Below, piece after piece: positions 38,901-50,700 of a stretch of 64,000 nt of DNA. Origin of the DNA: Fasciola hepatica (Eukaryota; Platyhelminthes; Trematoda; Plagiorchiida; Fasciolidae); contig CANUEZ040000196.1 in assembly GCA_948099385.1 (NCBI GenBank), forward strand, positions 1,161,001 through 1,225,000, in the 5' to 3' direction. Every line of letters begins with the position of its first letter. Positions within the stretch are counted from its first letter, which is position 1. The notes below the pieces were generated by a model. It saw nothing but the letters and a program-made list of their open reading frames with translations, searched no databases and was not told the origin of the DNA. The translations under genes and the position numbers were made by a program.

Positions 38901-41022
38901 ATAAATAGAGAAGTGATGGAACATAGGATTGGATCGGTGTGCGAGAATTTGGTTGTTACCGTTCAAAGCGAAAGCGAAATCCGAAGCCAATTAGGGGATT
39001 GTGCTATATCATGTATTGTATGTGTTGAACAAAGCGTTGAGACTCATAAGGGATAGCCTTGTGGTTTGAGTGTTCGACTGACATTCGTTCACCCCAACCC
39101 TTGTTCGTGTCCCCGTGTGGGCTCTGTCCATATCCAATGCTCATGATTCCTTTAGTGGATCAAACCGCTGTACAGTGCTTCCATAATTTTCAATGGTCAG
39201 TTCAGTGTTCATGCTCCATGGAACTTCATATTATACAAATCTACTCTGCTACTGCTCTATTGCATTGTATGAGCAATCTGTGTGGATTGTTCATAAGGGA
39301 ATGCCTTGGTTTTACTTAGGCCCATAAATAGAGAAGTGATGGAACATAGGATTGGATCGGTGTGCGAGAATTTGGTTGTTACCGTTCAAAGCGAAAGCGA
39401 AAGCCGAAGCCAATTTGGGGATTGTGCTATATCATGTAGTTTATATGTTGAACAAAGCGTAGAGACCCATATCGGTTAGCCTTGTGGTTTGGGTGTTCGA
39501 CTGACATTCGTTCACCCCAACCCTTGTTCGTGTCCCCGTGTGGGCTCTGTCCATGTGCAATGCTCATGATTCCCTTAGCGGATCAAACAGCTGTACAGTG
39601 CTTCCATAATTTTCAATGGTCAGTTCAGTGTTCAAGCTGCATGGAGAATCATATTATCCCAATCTACTCTGCTACTGCTCTATTGCATTGTATGAGCAAT
39701 CTGTGTGGATTGTTCATAAGGGAATGCCTTGGTTTCACTTAGGCCCATAAATAGAGAAGTGATGGAACATAGGATTGGATCGGTGTGCGAGAATTTGGTT
39801 GTTACCGTTCAAAGCGAAAGCGAAAGCCGAAGCCAATTTGGGGATTGTGCTATATCATGTAGTATATATGTTGAACAAAGCGTAGAGACCCATATCGGTT
39901 AGCCTTGTGGTTTGGGTGTGCGACTGACATTCGTTCACCCCAACCCTTGTTCGTGTCCCCGTGTGGGCTCTGTCCATGTGCAATGCTCATGATTCCTTTA
40001 GCGGATCAAACAGCTGTACAGTGCTTCCATAATTTTCAATGGTCAGTTCAGTGTTCAAGCTCCATGGAGATTCATATTATACAAATCTACTCTGCTACTG
40101 CTCTATTGCATTGTATGAGCAATCTGTGTGGATTGTTCATAAGGGAATGCGTTGGTTTTACTTAGGCCCATAAATAGAGAAGTGATGGAACATAGGATTG
40201 GATCGGTGTGCGAGAATTTGGTTGTTACCGTTCAAAGCGAAAGCGAAATCCGAAGCCAATTTGGGGATTGTGCTATATCAAGTAGTGTATATGTTGAACA
40301 AAGCGTTGAGACCCATATCGGATAGCCTTGTGGATTGAGTGTTCGACTGACATTCGTTCACCTCAACCCTTGTTCGTGTCCCCGTGTGGGCTCTGTCCAT
40401 GTGCAATGCTCATGATTCCCTTAGCGGATCAAACAGCTGTACAGTGCTTCCATAATTTTCAATGGTCAGTTCAGTGTTCAAGCTGCATGGAGAATCATAT
40501 TATACAAATCTACTCTGCTACTGCTCTATTGCATTGTATGAGCAATCTGTGTGGATTGTTCATAAGGGAATGCGTTGGTTTTACTTAGGCCCATAAATAG
40601 AGAAGTGATGGAACATAGGATTGGATCGGTGTGCGAGAATTTGGTTGTTACCGTTCAAAGCGAAAGCGAAATCCGAAGCAAATTAGGGGATGGTGCTATA
40701 TCATGTATTGTATGTGTTGAACAAAGCGTTGAGACTCATAAGGGATAGCCTTGTGGTTTGAGTGTTCGACTGACATTCGTTCACCCCAACCCTTGTTCGT
40801 GTCCCCGTGTGGGCTCTGTCCATGTGCAATGCTCATGATTCCCTTAGCGGATCAAACAGCTGTACAGTGCTTCCATAATTTTCAATGGTCAGTTCAGTGT
40901 TCATGCTCCATGGAACTTCATATTATACAAATCTACTCTGCTACTGCTCTATTGCATTGTATGAGCAATCTGTGTGGATTGTTCATAAGGGAATGCCTTG
41001 GTTTTACTTAGGCCCATAAATA
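35947..41022 (+). repeat. 4-unit higher-order repeat (P-Q-R-S) with one 3-unit copy
   Basis: Copy 1 is 35947-37638, the short copy 37639-38907 and copy 3 38908-40599; a single P-like unit follows at 40600. P has GTATTGTATGTG, GAGACTCATA and TTTGAGTG, with CATATCCAATG in most copies. Q has ATTATCCCAATC. R has GTAGTATATATG or GTAGTATGTATG, GGGTGTGCGACTG and CCTTTAGCGG. S has TATCAAGTAGTG and TTGTGGATTGAGTG. Copies differ at more sites than those of the 5-unit block, so this HOR looks older. Confidence 0.82.
37639..38061 (+). repeat. P/Q chimeric unit in the 3-unit copy
   Basis: The 5' part is P (GTATTGTATGTG, GACTCATAAGGG, TTTGAGTG, CATATCCAATG, CCTTTAGTGG). The 3' part has ATTATCCCAATC as in Q, though with TTCCGTGGTC, which neighbouring Q units lack. 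The copy is one unit short, as expected from a P-to-Q deletion crossover. GCATGTAGAATC adds a stop in the recurrent frame. Confidence 0.75.
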
Positions 41023-43986
41023 GAGAAGTGATGGAACATAGGATTGGATCGGTGTGCGAGAATTTGGTTGTTACCGTTCAAAGCCAAAGCGAAAGCCGAA
41101 GCCAATTTGGGGATTGTGCTATATCATGTAGTGTATATGTTGAACAAAGCGTTGAGACCCATATCGGATAGCCTTGTGGTTTGGGTGTTCGACTGACATT
41201 CGTTCACCCCAACCCTTGTTCGTGTCCCCGTGTGGGCTCTGTCCATGTGCAATGCTCATGATTCCCTTAGCGGATCAAACAGCTGTAGAGTGCTTCCATA
41301 ATTTTCAATGGTCAGTTCCGTGGTCAAGCTGCATGGAGATTCATATTATACAAATCTACTCTGCTACTGCTCTATTGCATTGTATGAGCAATCTATGTGG
41401 GGATTGTTCATAAGGGAATGCCTTGGTTTTACTTGGGCCCATAAATAGAGAAGTGATGGAACATAGGATTGGATCGGTGTGCGAGAATTTCGTTGTTACC
41501 GTTCAAAGCGAAAGCGAAAGCGGAAGCCAATTTGGGGATTGTGCTATATCATGTATTGTATATGTTGAACAAAGCGTTGAGACCCATATCGGATAGCCTT
41601 GTGGTTTGGGTGTTCGACTGACATTCGTTCACCCCAACCCTTGTTCGTGTCCCCGTGTGGGCTCTGTCCATGTGCAATGCTCATGATTCCCTTAGCGGAT
41701 CAAACAGCTGTACAGTGCTTCCATCATTTTCAATGGTCAGTTCAGTGTTCAAGCTGCATGGAGAATCATATTATACAAATCTACTCTGCTACTGCTCTAT
41801 TGCATTGTATGAGCAATCTGTGTGGATTGTTCATAAGGAAATGCCTTGGCTTTATTTAGGCCCATAAATAGAGAAGTGATGGAACATAGGATTGGATCGG
41901 TGTGCGAGAATTTGGTAGTTACCGTTCAAAGCGAAAGCGAAAGCCGAAGCCAATTTGGGGATTGTGCTATATCATGTAGTATATATGTTGAACAAAGCGT
42001 AGAGACCCATATCGGTTAGCCTTGTGGTTTGGGTGTTCGACTGACATTCGTTCACCCCAACCCTTGTTCGTGTCCCCGTGTGGGCTCTGTCCATGTGCAA
42101 TGCTCATGATTCCTTTAGCGGATCAAACAGCTGTACAGTGCTTCCATAATTTTCAATGGTCAGTTCAGTGTTCAAGCTGCATGGAGATTCATATTATACA
42201 AATCTACTCTGCTACTGCTCTATTGCATTGTATGAGCAATCTGTGTGGATTGTTCATTAGGGAATGCCTTGGTTTTACTTAGGCCCATAAATAGAGAAGT
42301 GATGGAACATAGGATTGGATCGGTGTGCGAGAATTTGGTTGTTACCGCTCAAAGCGAAAGCGAAAGCCGAAGCCAATTTGGGGATTGTGCTATATCATGT
42401 AGTGTATATGTTGAACAAAGCGTTGAGACCCATATCGGATAGCCTTGTGGTTTGGGTGTTCGACTGACATTCGTTCACCCCAACCCTTGTTCGTGTCCCC
42501 GTGTGGGCTCTGTCCATGTGCAATGCTCATGATTCCCTTAGCGGATCAAACAGCTGTAGATTGCTTCCATAATTTTCAATGGTCAGTGCAGTGTTCAAGC
42601 TGCATGGAGAATCATATTATACAAATCTACTCTGCTACTGCTCTATTGCATTGTATGAGCAATCTGTGTGGATTGTTCATAAGGGAATGCCTTGGTTTTA
42701 CTTAGGCCCATAAATAGAGAAGTGATGGAACATAGGATTGGATCGGTGTGCGAGAATTTGGTTGTTACCGTTGAAAGCGAAAGCGAAAGCCGAAGCCAAT
42801 TTGGGGATTGTGCTTTATCATGTAGTTTATATGTTGAAGAAAGCGTAGAGACCCATATCGGTTAGCCTTGTGGTTTGGGTGTTCGACTGACATTCGTTCA
42901 CCCCAACCCTTGTTCGTGTCCCCGTGTGGGCTCTGTCCATGTGCAATGCTCATGATTCCCTTAGCGGATCAAACAGCTGTACAGTGCTTCCATATTTTTC
43001 AATGGTCAGTTCAGTGTTCAAGCTGCATGGAGAATCATATTATACAAATCTACTCTGCTACTGCTCTATTGCATTGTATGAGCAATCTGTGTGGATTGTT
43101 CATAAGGGAATGCCTTGGTTTTATTTAGGCCCATAAATAGAGAAGTGATGGAACATAGGATTGGATCGGTGTGCGAGAATTTGGTTGTTACCGTTCAAAG
43201 CGAAAGCGAAATTCGAAGCCAATTTGGGGATTGTGCTATATCAAGTAGTGTATATGTTGAACAAAGCGTTGAGACCCATATGGGATAGCCTTGTGGTTTG
43301 GGTGTTCGACTGACATTCGTTCACCCCAACCCTTGTTCGTGTCTCCGAGTGGGCTCTGTCCATGTGCAATGCTCATGATTCCCTTAGCGGATCAAACAGC
43401 TGTACAGTGCTTCCATAATTTTCAATGGTCAGTTCAGTGTTCAAGCTGCATGGAGAATCATATTATACAAAATCTAATCTGCTACTGCTCTATTGCATTG
43501 TATGAGCAATCTGTGTGGATTGTTCATAAGGGAATGCCTTGGTTTTACTTAGGCCCATAAATAGAGAAGTGATGGAACATAGGATTGGATCGGTGTGCGA
43601 GAATTTGGTTGTTACCGTTCAAAGCGAAAGCGAAAGCCGAAGCCAATTTGGGGATTGTGCTATATCATGTAGTGTATATGTTGAACAAAGCGTTGAGACC
43701 CATATCGAATAGACTTGTGGTTTGGGTGTTCGACTGACATTCGTTCACCCCAACCGTTGTTCGTGTCTCCGAGTGGGCTCTGTCCATGTGCAATGCTCAT
43801 GATTCCCTTAGCGGATCAAACAGCTGTACAGTGCTTCCATAATTTTCAATGGTCAGTTCAGTGTTCAAGCTGCATGGAGATTCATATTATACAAATCTAC
43901 TCTGCTACTGCTCTATTGCATTGTATGAGCAATCTGTGTGGATTGTTCATAAGGGAATGCCTTGGTTTTACTTAGGCCCATAAATA
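41023..43986 (+). repeat. Mixed units, no clear higher-order period
   Basis: Units 41023 (425 bp, GG near 41399, similar to 35099), 41448, 41871, 42294, 42717, 43140 (424 bp, extra A near 43471) and 43564. Units 41871 and 42717 keep R/Q-like marks (GCGTAGAG, ATCGGTTAG), as if derived from the block to the left. Confidence 0.7.
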
Positions 43987-44832
43987 GAGAAGTGATGGAA
44001 CATAGGATTGGATTGGTGTGCGAGAATTTGGTTGTTACCGTTCAAAGCGAAATCGAAAGTCGAAGCCAATTTGGGGATTGTGCTATATCATGTATTGTAT
44101 GTGTTGAACAAAGCGTTGAGACTCATAAGGGATAGCCTTGTGGTTTGAGTGTTCGACTGACATTCGTTCACCCCAACCCTTGTTCGTGTCCCCGTGTGGG
44201 CTCTGTCCATGTGCAATGCTCATGAATCTCTCAGCGGATCAAACAGCTGTACAGTGCTTCCATAATTTTCAATGGTCAGTTCAGTGTTCAAGCTCCATGG
44301 AAATTCATATTATACAAATCTACTCTGCTACTGCTCTATTGCATTGTATGAGCAATCTGTGTGGATTGTTCATAAGGGAATGCCTTGGTTTTACTTAGGC
44401 CCATAAATAGAGAAGTGATGGAACATAGGATTGGATCGGTGTGCGAGAATTTGGTTGTCACCATTCAAAGCGAAAGCGAAAGCCGAAGCCAATTTGGGGA
44501 TTGTGCTATATCATGTATTGTATATGTTGAACAAAGCGTTGAGACCCATATCGGATAGCCTTGTGGTTTGGGTGTTCGACTGACATTCGTTCACCCCAAC
44601 CCTTGTTCGTGTCTCCGAGTGGGCTCTGTCCATGTGCAATGCTCATGATTCCCTTAGCGGATCAAACAGCTGTACAGTGCTCCCATAATTTCCAATGGTC
44701 AGTTCAGTGTTCAAGCTGCATGGAGAATCATATTATACAAATCTACTCTGCCACTGCTCTATTGAATTGTATGAGCAATCTGTGTGGATTGTTCATAAGG
44801 GAATGCCTTGGTTTTACTTAGGCCCATAAATA

Positions 44833-45255
44833 GAGAAGTGATGGAACATAGGATTGGATCGGTGTGCGAGAATTTGGTTGTTACCGTTCAAAGCGAAAGC
44901 GAAAGCCGAAGCCAATTTGGGGATTGTGCTGTATCATGTAGTGTATATGTTGAACAAAGCGTTCAGAGCCAAAACGAATAGACTTGTGAATTGGGATTTC
45001 GACTGACATTCGTTCACCCCAACCCTTGTTCGTGTCTCCGAGTGGGCTCTGTCCATGTGCAATGCTCATGATTCCCTTAGCGGATCAAACAGCTGTACAG
45101 TGCTTCCATCATTTTCAATGGTCAGTTCAGTGTTCAAGCTGCATGGAGAATCATAATAAACAAATCTAATCTGCTACTGCTCTATTGCATTGTATGAGCA
45201 ATCTGTTTGGATTGTTCATAAGGAAATGCCTTGGTTTTACTTAGGCCCATAAATA
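44833..45255 (+). repeat. Diverged L-type unit, copy 1
   Basis: Near 44965-45000 the usual GACCCATATCGGATAGCC region reads AGAGCCAAAACGAATAGAC, followed by TTGTGAATTGGGATTTCG. Near 45155 CATATTATACAAATCTACTC reads CATAATAAACAAATCTAATC, and TCTGTTTGG and AAGGAAATG follow. With its copy at 46525 it is one of the most diverged unit types of the window. Confidence 0.8.
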
Positions 45256-46524
45256 GAGAAGTGATGGAACATAGGATTGGATCGGTGTGCGAGAATTAGG
45301 TTGTTACCGTTCAAAGCGAAAGCGAAAGCGGAAGCCAATTTGGGGATTGTGCTATATCATGTAGTGTGTATGTTGAACAAAGCGTTCAGACCCATATCGG
45401 ATAGCCTTGTGGTTTGGGTGTTCGACTGACATTCGTTCACCCCAACCCTTGTTCGTGTCCCCGTGTGGGCTCTGTCCATGTGCAATGCTCATGATTCCCT
45501 TAGCGGATCAAACAGCTGTACAGTGCTTCCATAATTTTCAATGGTCAGTTCAGTGTTCAAGCTGCATGGAGAATCATATTATACAAATCTACTCTGCTAC
45601 TGCTCTATTGCATTGTATGAGCAATCTGTGTGGATTGTTCATAAGGGAATGCCTTGGTTTTACTTAGGCCCATAAATAGAGAAGTGATGGAACATAGGAT
45701 TGGATTGGTGTGCGAGAATTTGGTTGTTACCGTTCAAAGCGAAATCGAAAGTCGAAGCCAATTAGGGGATTGTGCTATATCATGTATTGTATGTGTTGAA
45801 CAAAGCGTTGAGACTCATATCGGATAGCCTTGTGGTTTGAGTGTTCGACTGACATTCGTTCACCCCAACCCTTGTTCGTGTCCCCGTGTGGGCTCTGTCC
45901 ATGTGCAATGCTCATGAATCTCTCAGCGGATCAAACAGCTGTACAGTGCTTCCATAATTTTCAATGGTCAGTTCAGTGTTCAAGCTCCATGGAAATTCAT
46001 ATTATACAAATCTACTCTGCTACTGCTCTATTGCATTGTATGAGCAATCTGTGTGGATTGTTCATAAGGGAATGCCTTGGTTTTACTTAGGCCCATAAAT
46101 AGAGAAGTGATGGAACATAGGATTGGATCGGTGTGCGAGAATTTGGTTGTTACCATTCAAAGCGAAAGCGAAAGCCGAAGCCAATTTGGGGATTGTGCTA
46201 TATCATGTATTGTATATGTTGAACAAAGCGTTGAGACCCATATCGGATAGCCTTGTGGTTTGGGTGTTCGACTGACATTCGTTCACCCCAACCCTTGTTC
46301 GTGTCTCCGAGTGGGCTCTGTCCATGTGCAATGCTCATGATTCCCTTAGCGGATCAAACAGCTGTACAGTGCTCCCATAATTTCCAATGGTCAGTTCAGT
46401 GTTCAAGCTGCATGGAGAATCATATTATACAAATCTACTCTGCCACTGCTCTATTGAATTGTATGAGCAATCTGTGTGGATTGTTCATAAGGGAATGCCT
46501 TGGTTTTACTTAGGCCCATAAATA

Positions 46525-46947
46525 GAGAAGTGATGGAACATAGGATTGGATCGGTGTGCGAGAATTTGGTTGTTACCGTTCAAAGCGAAAGCGAAAGCCG
46601 AAGCCAATTTGGGGATTGTGCTGTATCATGTAGTGTATATGTTGAACAAAGCGTTCAGAGCCAAATCGAATAGACTTGTGAATTGGGATTTCGACTGACA
46701 TTCGTTCACCCCAACCCTTGTTCGTGTCTCCGAGTGGGCTCTGTCCATGTGCAATGCTCATGATTCCCTTAGCGGATCAAACAGCTGTACAGTGCTTCCA
46801 TCATTTTCCATGGTCAGTTCAGTGTTCAAGCTCCATGGAGAATCATAATAAACAAATCTAATCTGCTACTGCTCTATTGCATTGTATGAGCAATCTGTTT
46901 GGATTGTTCATAAGGAAATGCCTTGGTTTTACTTAGGCCCATAAATA
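46525..46947 (+). repeat. Diverged L-type unit, copy 2
   Basis: It repeats the rare changes of unit 44833 exactly 1692 bp later (AGAGCCAAATCGAATAGAC, GAATTGGGATTTCG, CATAATAAACAAATC). It differs in having CCATCATTTTCCATGG and CTCCATGGAG, the linked pair seen in units 14800, 15640, 34253 and 50373. That pair probably entered by conversion after the duplication. Confidence 0.78.
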
Positions 46948-47427
46948 GAGAAGTGATGGAACATAGGATTGGATCGGTGTGCGAGAATTTGGTTCTTACC
47001 GTTCAAAGCGAAAGCGAAAGCGGAAGCCAATTTGGGGATTGTGCTATATCATGTAGTGTGTATGTTGAACAAAGCGTTCAGACCCATATCGGATAGCCTT
47101 GTGGTTTGGGTGTTCGACTGACATTCGTTCACCCCAACCCTTGTTCGTGTCCCCGTGTGGGCTCTGTCCATGTGCAATGCTCATGATTCCCTTAGCGGAT
47201 CAAACAGCTGTACAGTGCTTCCATAATTTTCAATGGTCAGTTCAGTGTTCAAGCTGCATGGAGAATCATAATATACAAATCTACTCTGCTACTGCTCTAT
47301 TGCATTGTATGAGCAATCTGTGTGGATTGTTCATAAGGGAATGCCTTGGTTTTACTTAGGCCCATAAATAGAGAAGTGATGGAACATAGGATTGGATCGG
47401 TGTGCGAGAATTTGGTTGTTACCGTTC

Positions 47428-47451
47428 AAAGCGAAAGCGAAAGCCGAAGCC
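47428..47451 (+). repeat. Intra-unit purine-rich hexamer tract (GCGAAA/GCCGAA)
   Basis: AAA, then two GCGAAA steps, then GCCGAA and GCC form a short 6-bp-period tract present in every unit at unit bases 58-81. It is the most variable short tract of the unit. GCGAGA replaces GCGAAA in many units, GCCAAA in others, and AAATCC replaces AAAGCC in many units between about 22 and 41 kb. It is also the site of the only 6-bp length changes (units 11849, 13537 and 15223), which fits replication slippage on a hexamer repeat. Confidence 0.85.
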
Positions 47452-47626
47452 AATTTGGGGATTGTGCTATATCATGTATTGTATATGTTGAACAAAGCGT
47501 TGAGACCCATATCGGATAGCCTTGTGGTTTGGGTGTTCGACTGACATTCGTTCACCCCAACCGTTGTTCGTGTCTCCGAGTGGGCTCTGTCCATGTGCAA
47601 TGCTCATGATTCCCTTAGCGGATCAA

Positions 47627-47638
47627 ACAGCTGTACAG
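47627..47638. repeat. Conserved interlocking dyad ACAGCTGTACAG
   Basis: ACAGCTGT and CTGTACAG are both perfect 8-bp palindromes and overlap by four bases, so ACAG-CTGT-ACAG can pair in two registers. It sits at unit bases 257-268 and is kept in most units. The exceptions are informative: CTGTAAAG in the C-type units near 24.0, 26.9, 29.0, 31.1 and 33.2 kb and in 37.4 kb; CTGTAGAG near 33.6, 35.3 and 41.2 kb; ACAGCCGT near 14.6 and 15.4 kb; ACAACTGT near 8.7 and 48.4 kb. Short dyads are known in several centromeric satellites; a role here is inference only. Confidence 0.7.
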
Positions 47639-47643
47639 TGCTT

Positions 47644-47659
47644 CCATAATTTTCAATGG
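47644..47659. repeat. Small inverted repeat CCAT-(8)-ATGG
   Basis: CCAT and ATGG flank an 8-base AT-rich loop, five bases after the ACAGCTGTACAG dyad (unit bases 274-289). In some units (about 1.5, 9.2, 9.6, 11.7, 12.5 and 13.4 kb) the inner A...A mismatch is replaced by C...G, which lengthens the stem in most of them. In others only one side changes, so this is not clean covariation. Confidence 0.45.
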
Positions 47660-47793
47660 TCAGTTCCGTGGTCAAGCTGCATGGAGAATCATATTATCCA
47701 AATCTACTCTGCTACTGCTCTATTGCATTGTATGAGCAATCTGTGTGGATTGTTCATAAGGGAATGCCTTGGTTTTACTTAGGCCCATAAATA

Positions 47794-50700
47794 GAGAAGT
47801 GATGGAACATAGGATTGGATCGGTGTGCGAGAATCTGGTTGTTACCGTTCAAAGCGAAAGCGAAAGCCGAATCCAATTTGGGGATTGTGCTATATCATGT
47901 ATTGTATATGTTGAACAAAGCGTTGAGATCCATATCGGATAGCCTTGTGGTTTGGGTGTTCGACTGACATTCGTTCACCCCAACCCTTGTTCGTGTCCCC
48001 GTGTGGGCTCTGTCCATGTGCAATGCTCATGATTCCCTTAGCGGATCAAACAGCTGTACAGTGCTTCCATAATTTTCAATGGTCAGTTCCGTGGTCAAGC
48101 TGCATGGAGAATCATAATATACAAATCTACTCTGCTACTGCTCTATTGCATTGTATGAGCAATCTGTGTGGATTGTTCATAAGGGAATGCCTTGGTTTTA
48201 CTTAGGCCCATAAATAGAGAAGTGATGGAACATAGGATTGGATCGGTGTGCGAGAATTTGGTTGTTACCGTTCAAAGCGAAAGCGAAATCCGAAGCCAAT
48301 TTGGGGATTGTGCTATATCATGTAGTGTATATGTTGAACAAAGCGTTGAGACCCATATGGGATAGCCTTGTGGTTTGGGTGTTCGACTGACATTCGTTCA
48401 CCCCAACCCTTGTTCTTGTCCCCGTATGGGCTCTGTCCATGTGCAATGCTCATGATTCCCTTAGCGGATCAAACAACTGTACAGTGCTTCATAATTTTCA
48501 ATGAGCTGTTCGGTGGTCAAGCTGCATGGAGAATCATATTATCCCAATCTACTCTGCTACTGCTCTATTGCATTGTATGAGCAATCTGTGTGGATTGTTC
48601 ATAAGGGAATGCCTTGGTTTTACTAAGGCCCATAAATAGAGACGTGATGGAACATAGGATTGGATCGGTGTGCGAGAATTTGGTTGTTACCGTTCAAAGC
48701 GAAAGCGAAAGCCGAAGCCAATTTGGGGATTGTGCTATATCATGTATTGTATATGTTGAACAAAGCGTTCAGACCCATATCGGATAGCCTTGTGGTTTGG
48801 GTGTTCGACTGACATTCGTTCACCCCAACCCTTGTTCGTGTCTCCGAGTGGGCTCTGTCCATGTGCAATGCTCATCATTCCCTTAGCGGATCAAACAGCT
48901 GTACAGTGCTTCCATAATTTTCAATGGTCAGTTCAGTGTTCAAGCTGCATGGAGAATCATATTATACAAATCTACTCTGCTACTGCTCTATTGCATTGTA
49001 TGAGCAATCTGTGTGGATTGTTCATAAGGGAATGCCTTGGTTTTACTTAGGCCCATAAATATTGAAGTGATGGAACATAGGATTGGATCGGTGTGCGAGA
49101 ATTTGGTTGTTACCGTTCAAAGCGAAAGCGAAAGCCGAAGCCAATTTGGGGATTGTGCTATATCATGTAGTGTATATGTTGAACAAAGCTTTGAGACCCA
49201 TATCGGATAGCCTTGTGGTTTGGGTGTTCGACTGACATTCGTTCACCCCAACCGTTGTTCGTGTCTCCGAGTGGGCTCTGTCCATGTGCAATGCTCATGA
49301 TTCCCTTAGCGGATCAAACAGCTGTACAGTGCTTCCATAATTTTCAATGGTCAGTTCCGTGGTCAAGCTGCATGGAGAATCGTATTATACAAATCTACTC
49401 TGCTACTGCTCTATTGCATTGTATGAGCAATCTGTGTGGATTGTTCATAAGGGAATGCCTTGGTTTTACTTAGGCCCATAAATAGAGAAGTGATGGAACA
49501 TAGGATTGGATCGGTGTGCGAGAATTTGGTTGTTACCGTTCAAAGCGAAAGCGAAAGCGGAAGCCAATTTGGGGATTGTGCTATATCATGTAGTGTATTT
49601 GTTGAACAAAGCGTTGAGACCCATATGGGATAGCCTTGTGGTTTGGGTGTTCGACTGACAATCGTTCACCCCAACCCTTGTTCGTGTCTCCGAGTGGGCT
49701 CTGTCCATGTGCAATGCTCATGATTCCCTTAGCGGATCAAACAGCTGTACAGTGCTTCCATAATTTTCAATGGTCAGTTCCGTGGTCAAGCTGCATGGAG
49801 AATCATATTATACAAATCTACTCTGCTACTGCTCTATTGCATTGTATGAGCAATCTGTGTGGATTGTTCATAAGGGAATGCCTTGGTTTTACTTAGGCCC
49901 ATAAATAGAGAAGTGATGGAACATAGGATTGGATCGGTGTGCGAGAATTTGGTTGTTACCGTTCAAAGCCAAAGCGAAAGCCGAAGCCAATTAGGGGATT
50001 GTGCTATATCATGTAGTGTATATGTTGAACAAAGCGTAGAGACCCATATCGGTTAGCCTTGTGGTTTGGGTGTTCGACTGACATTCGTTCACCCCAACCC
50101 TTGTTCGTGTCTCCGAGTGGGCTCTGTCCATGTGCAATGCTCATGATTCCCTTAGCGGATCAAACAGCTGTACAGTGCTTCCATAATTTTCAATGGTCAG
50201 TTCCGTGGTCAAGCTGCATGGAGAATCATATTATACACATCTACTCTGCTACTGCTCTATTGCATTGTATGAGCAATCTGAGTGGATTGTTCATAAGGGA
50301 ATGCCTTGGTTTTACTAAGGCCCATAAATAGAGACGTGATGGAACATAGGATTGGATCGGTGTGCGAGAATTTGGTTGTTACCGTTCAAAGCGAAAGCGA
50401 AAGCGGAAGCCAATTTGAGGATTGTGCTATATCATGTATTGTATATGTTGAACAAAGCGTTCAGACCCATATCGGATAGCCTTGTGGTTTGGGTGTTAGA
50501 CTGACATTCGTTCACCCCAACCCTTGTTCGTGTCTCCGAGTGGGCTCTGTCCATGTGCAATGCTCATCATTCCCTTAGCGGATCAAACAGCTGTACAGTG
50601 CTTCCATCATTTTCCATGGTCAGTTCAGTGTTCAAGCTCCATGGAGAATCATATTATACAAATCTACTCTGCTACTGCTCTATTGAATTGTATGAGCAAT

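Larger units (their letters stand above)
43987..47370 (+). repeat. 4-unit higher-order repeat (J-K-L-M), two copies (1692 bp)
   Basis: Copies are 43987-45678 and 45679-47370. J has GATTGGTGTG, GAAATCGAAAGTCG and CATGAATCTCTCAGCGG. K has ACCATTCAAAG, GCTCCCATAATTTCC, GCCACTGCTC and TTGAATTG. L is the diverged unit described separately. M has GCGGAAGCC, GTAGTGTGTATG and GTTCAGACCC. Differences are few (for example GAATTAGG/GAATTTGG in M and TTTTCAATGG/TTTTCCATGG in L). The same order and spacing of rare variants show a tandem duplication. Confidence 0.87.
47522..47782 (+). other. Recurrent 86-codon open frame, judged non-coding (representative copy)
   Basis: An open frame of this type occurs in all but seven of the 151 units at the same place in the unit. 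It begins at a TTG, not an ATG; the first in-frame ATG is codon 27, so a standard eukaryotic start would leave 60 codons. The product would be cysteine-rich with no domain I recognise. Units 3390, 6774, 11003 and 11849 carry a TGA after codon 45, unit 37639 a TAG after the internal ATG, and units 44833 and 46525 a TGA directly after the TTG. GG insertions shift the 3' frame in eight units, and several units lose the TTG. Replacement changes between unit types (VQC/VPW/VQW, SPSG/SPCG, NHI/NRI, DIR/DNR) are as frequent as silent ones. I infer that repeat homogenisation, not selection on a protein, keeps the frame open. Confidence 0.8.
47371..47793 (+). repeat. Representative consensus-like satellite unit (423 bp)
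   Basis: This unit is close to what most units share and is given as a map. Bases 1-12 are the anchor GAGAAGTGATGG. A purine-rich hexamer tract is at unit bases 58-81, the ATCGGATAG box at about 141-149, and the TTG that opens the recurrent frame at 152. The main haplotype switch (TCTCCGAGT against TCCCCGTGT) lies at about 203-211, the dyad ACAGCTGTACAG at 257-268 and a CCAT...ATGG stem at 274-289. A second haplotype switch (TTCAGTGTT against TTCCGTGGT) is at about 293-301, and a conserved junction TTAGGCCCATAAATA precedes the next unit. About thirteen CpG sites per unit remain, so the unit is not strongly CpG depleted. Confidence 0.93.

Noticed and set aside
47371..47793. CENP-B box
   Set aside because: I looked for the core TTCGNNNNANNCGGG on both strands of the consensus unit. 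TTCGACTGACATTCG matches the first half only, and no full match was found.
47371..47793. The 423-bp unit as a dimer or trimer of a smaller ancestral repeat
   Set aside because: Only short shared words such as ATTGTAT and GGATTGT recur within the unit. Apart from the hexamer tract, no internal period was seen by eye.
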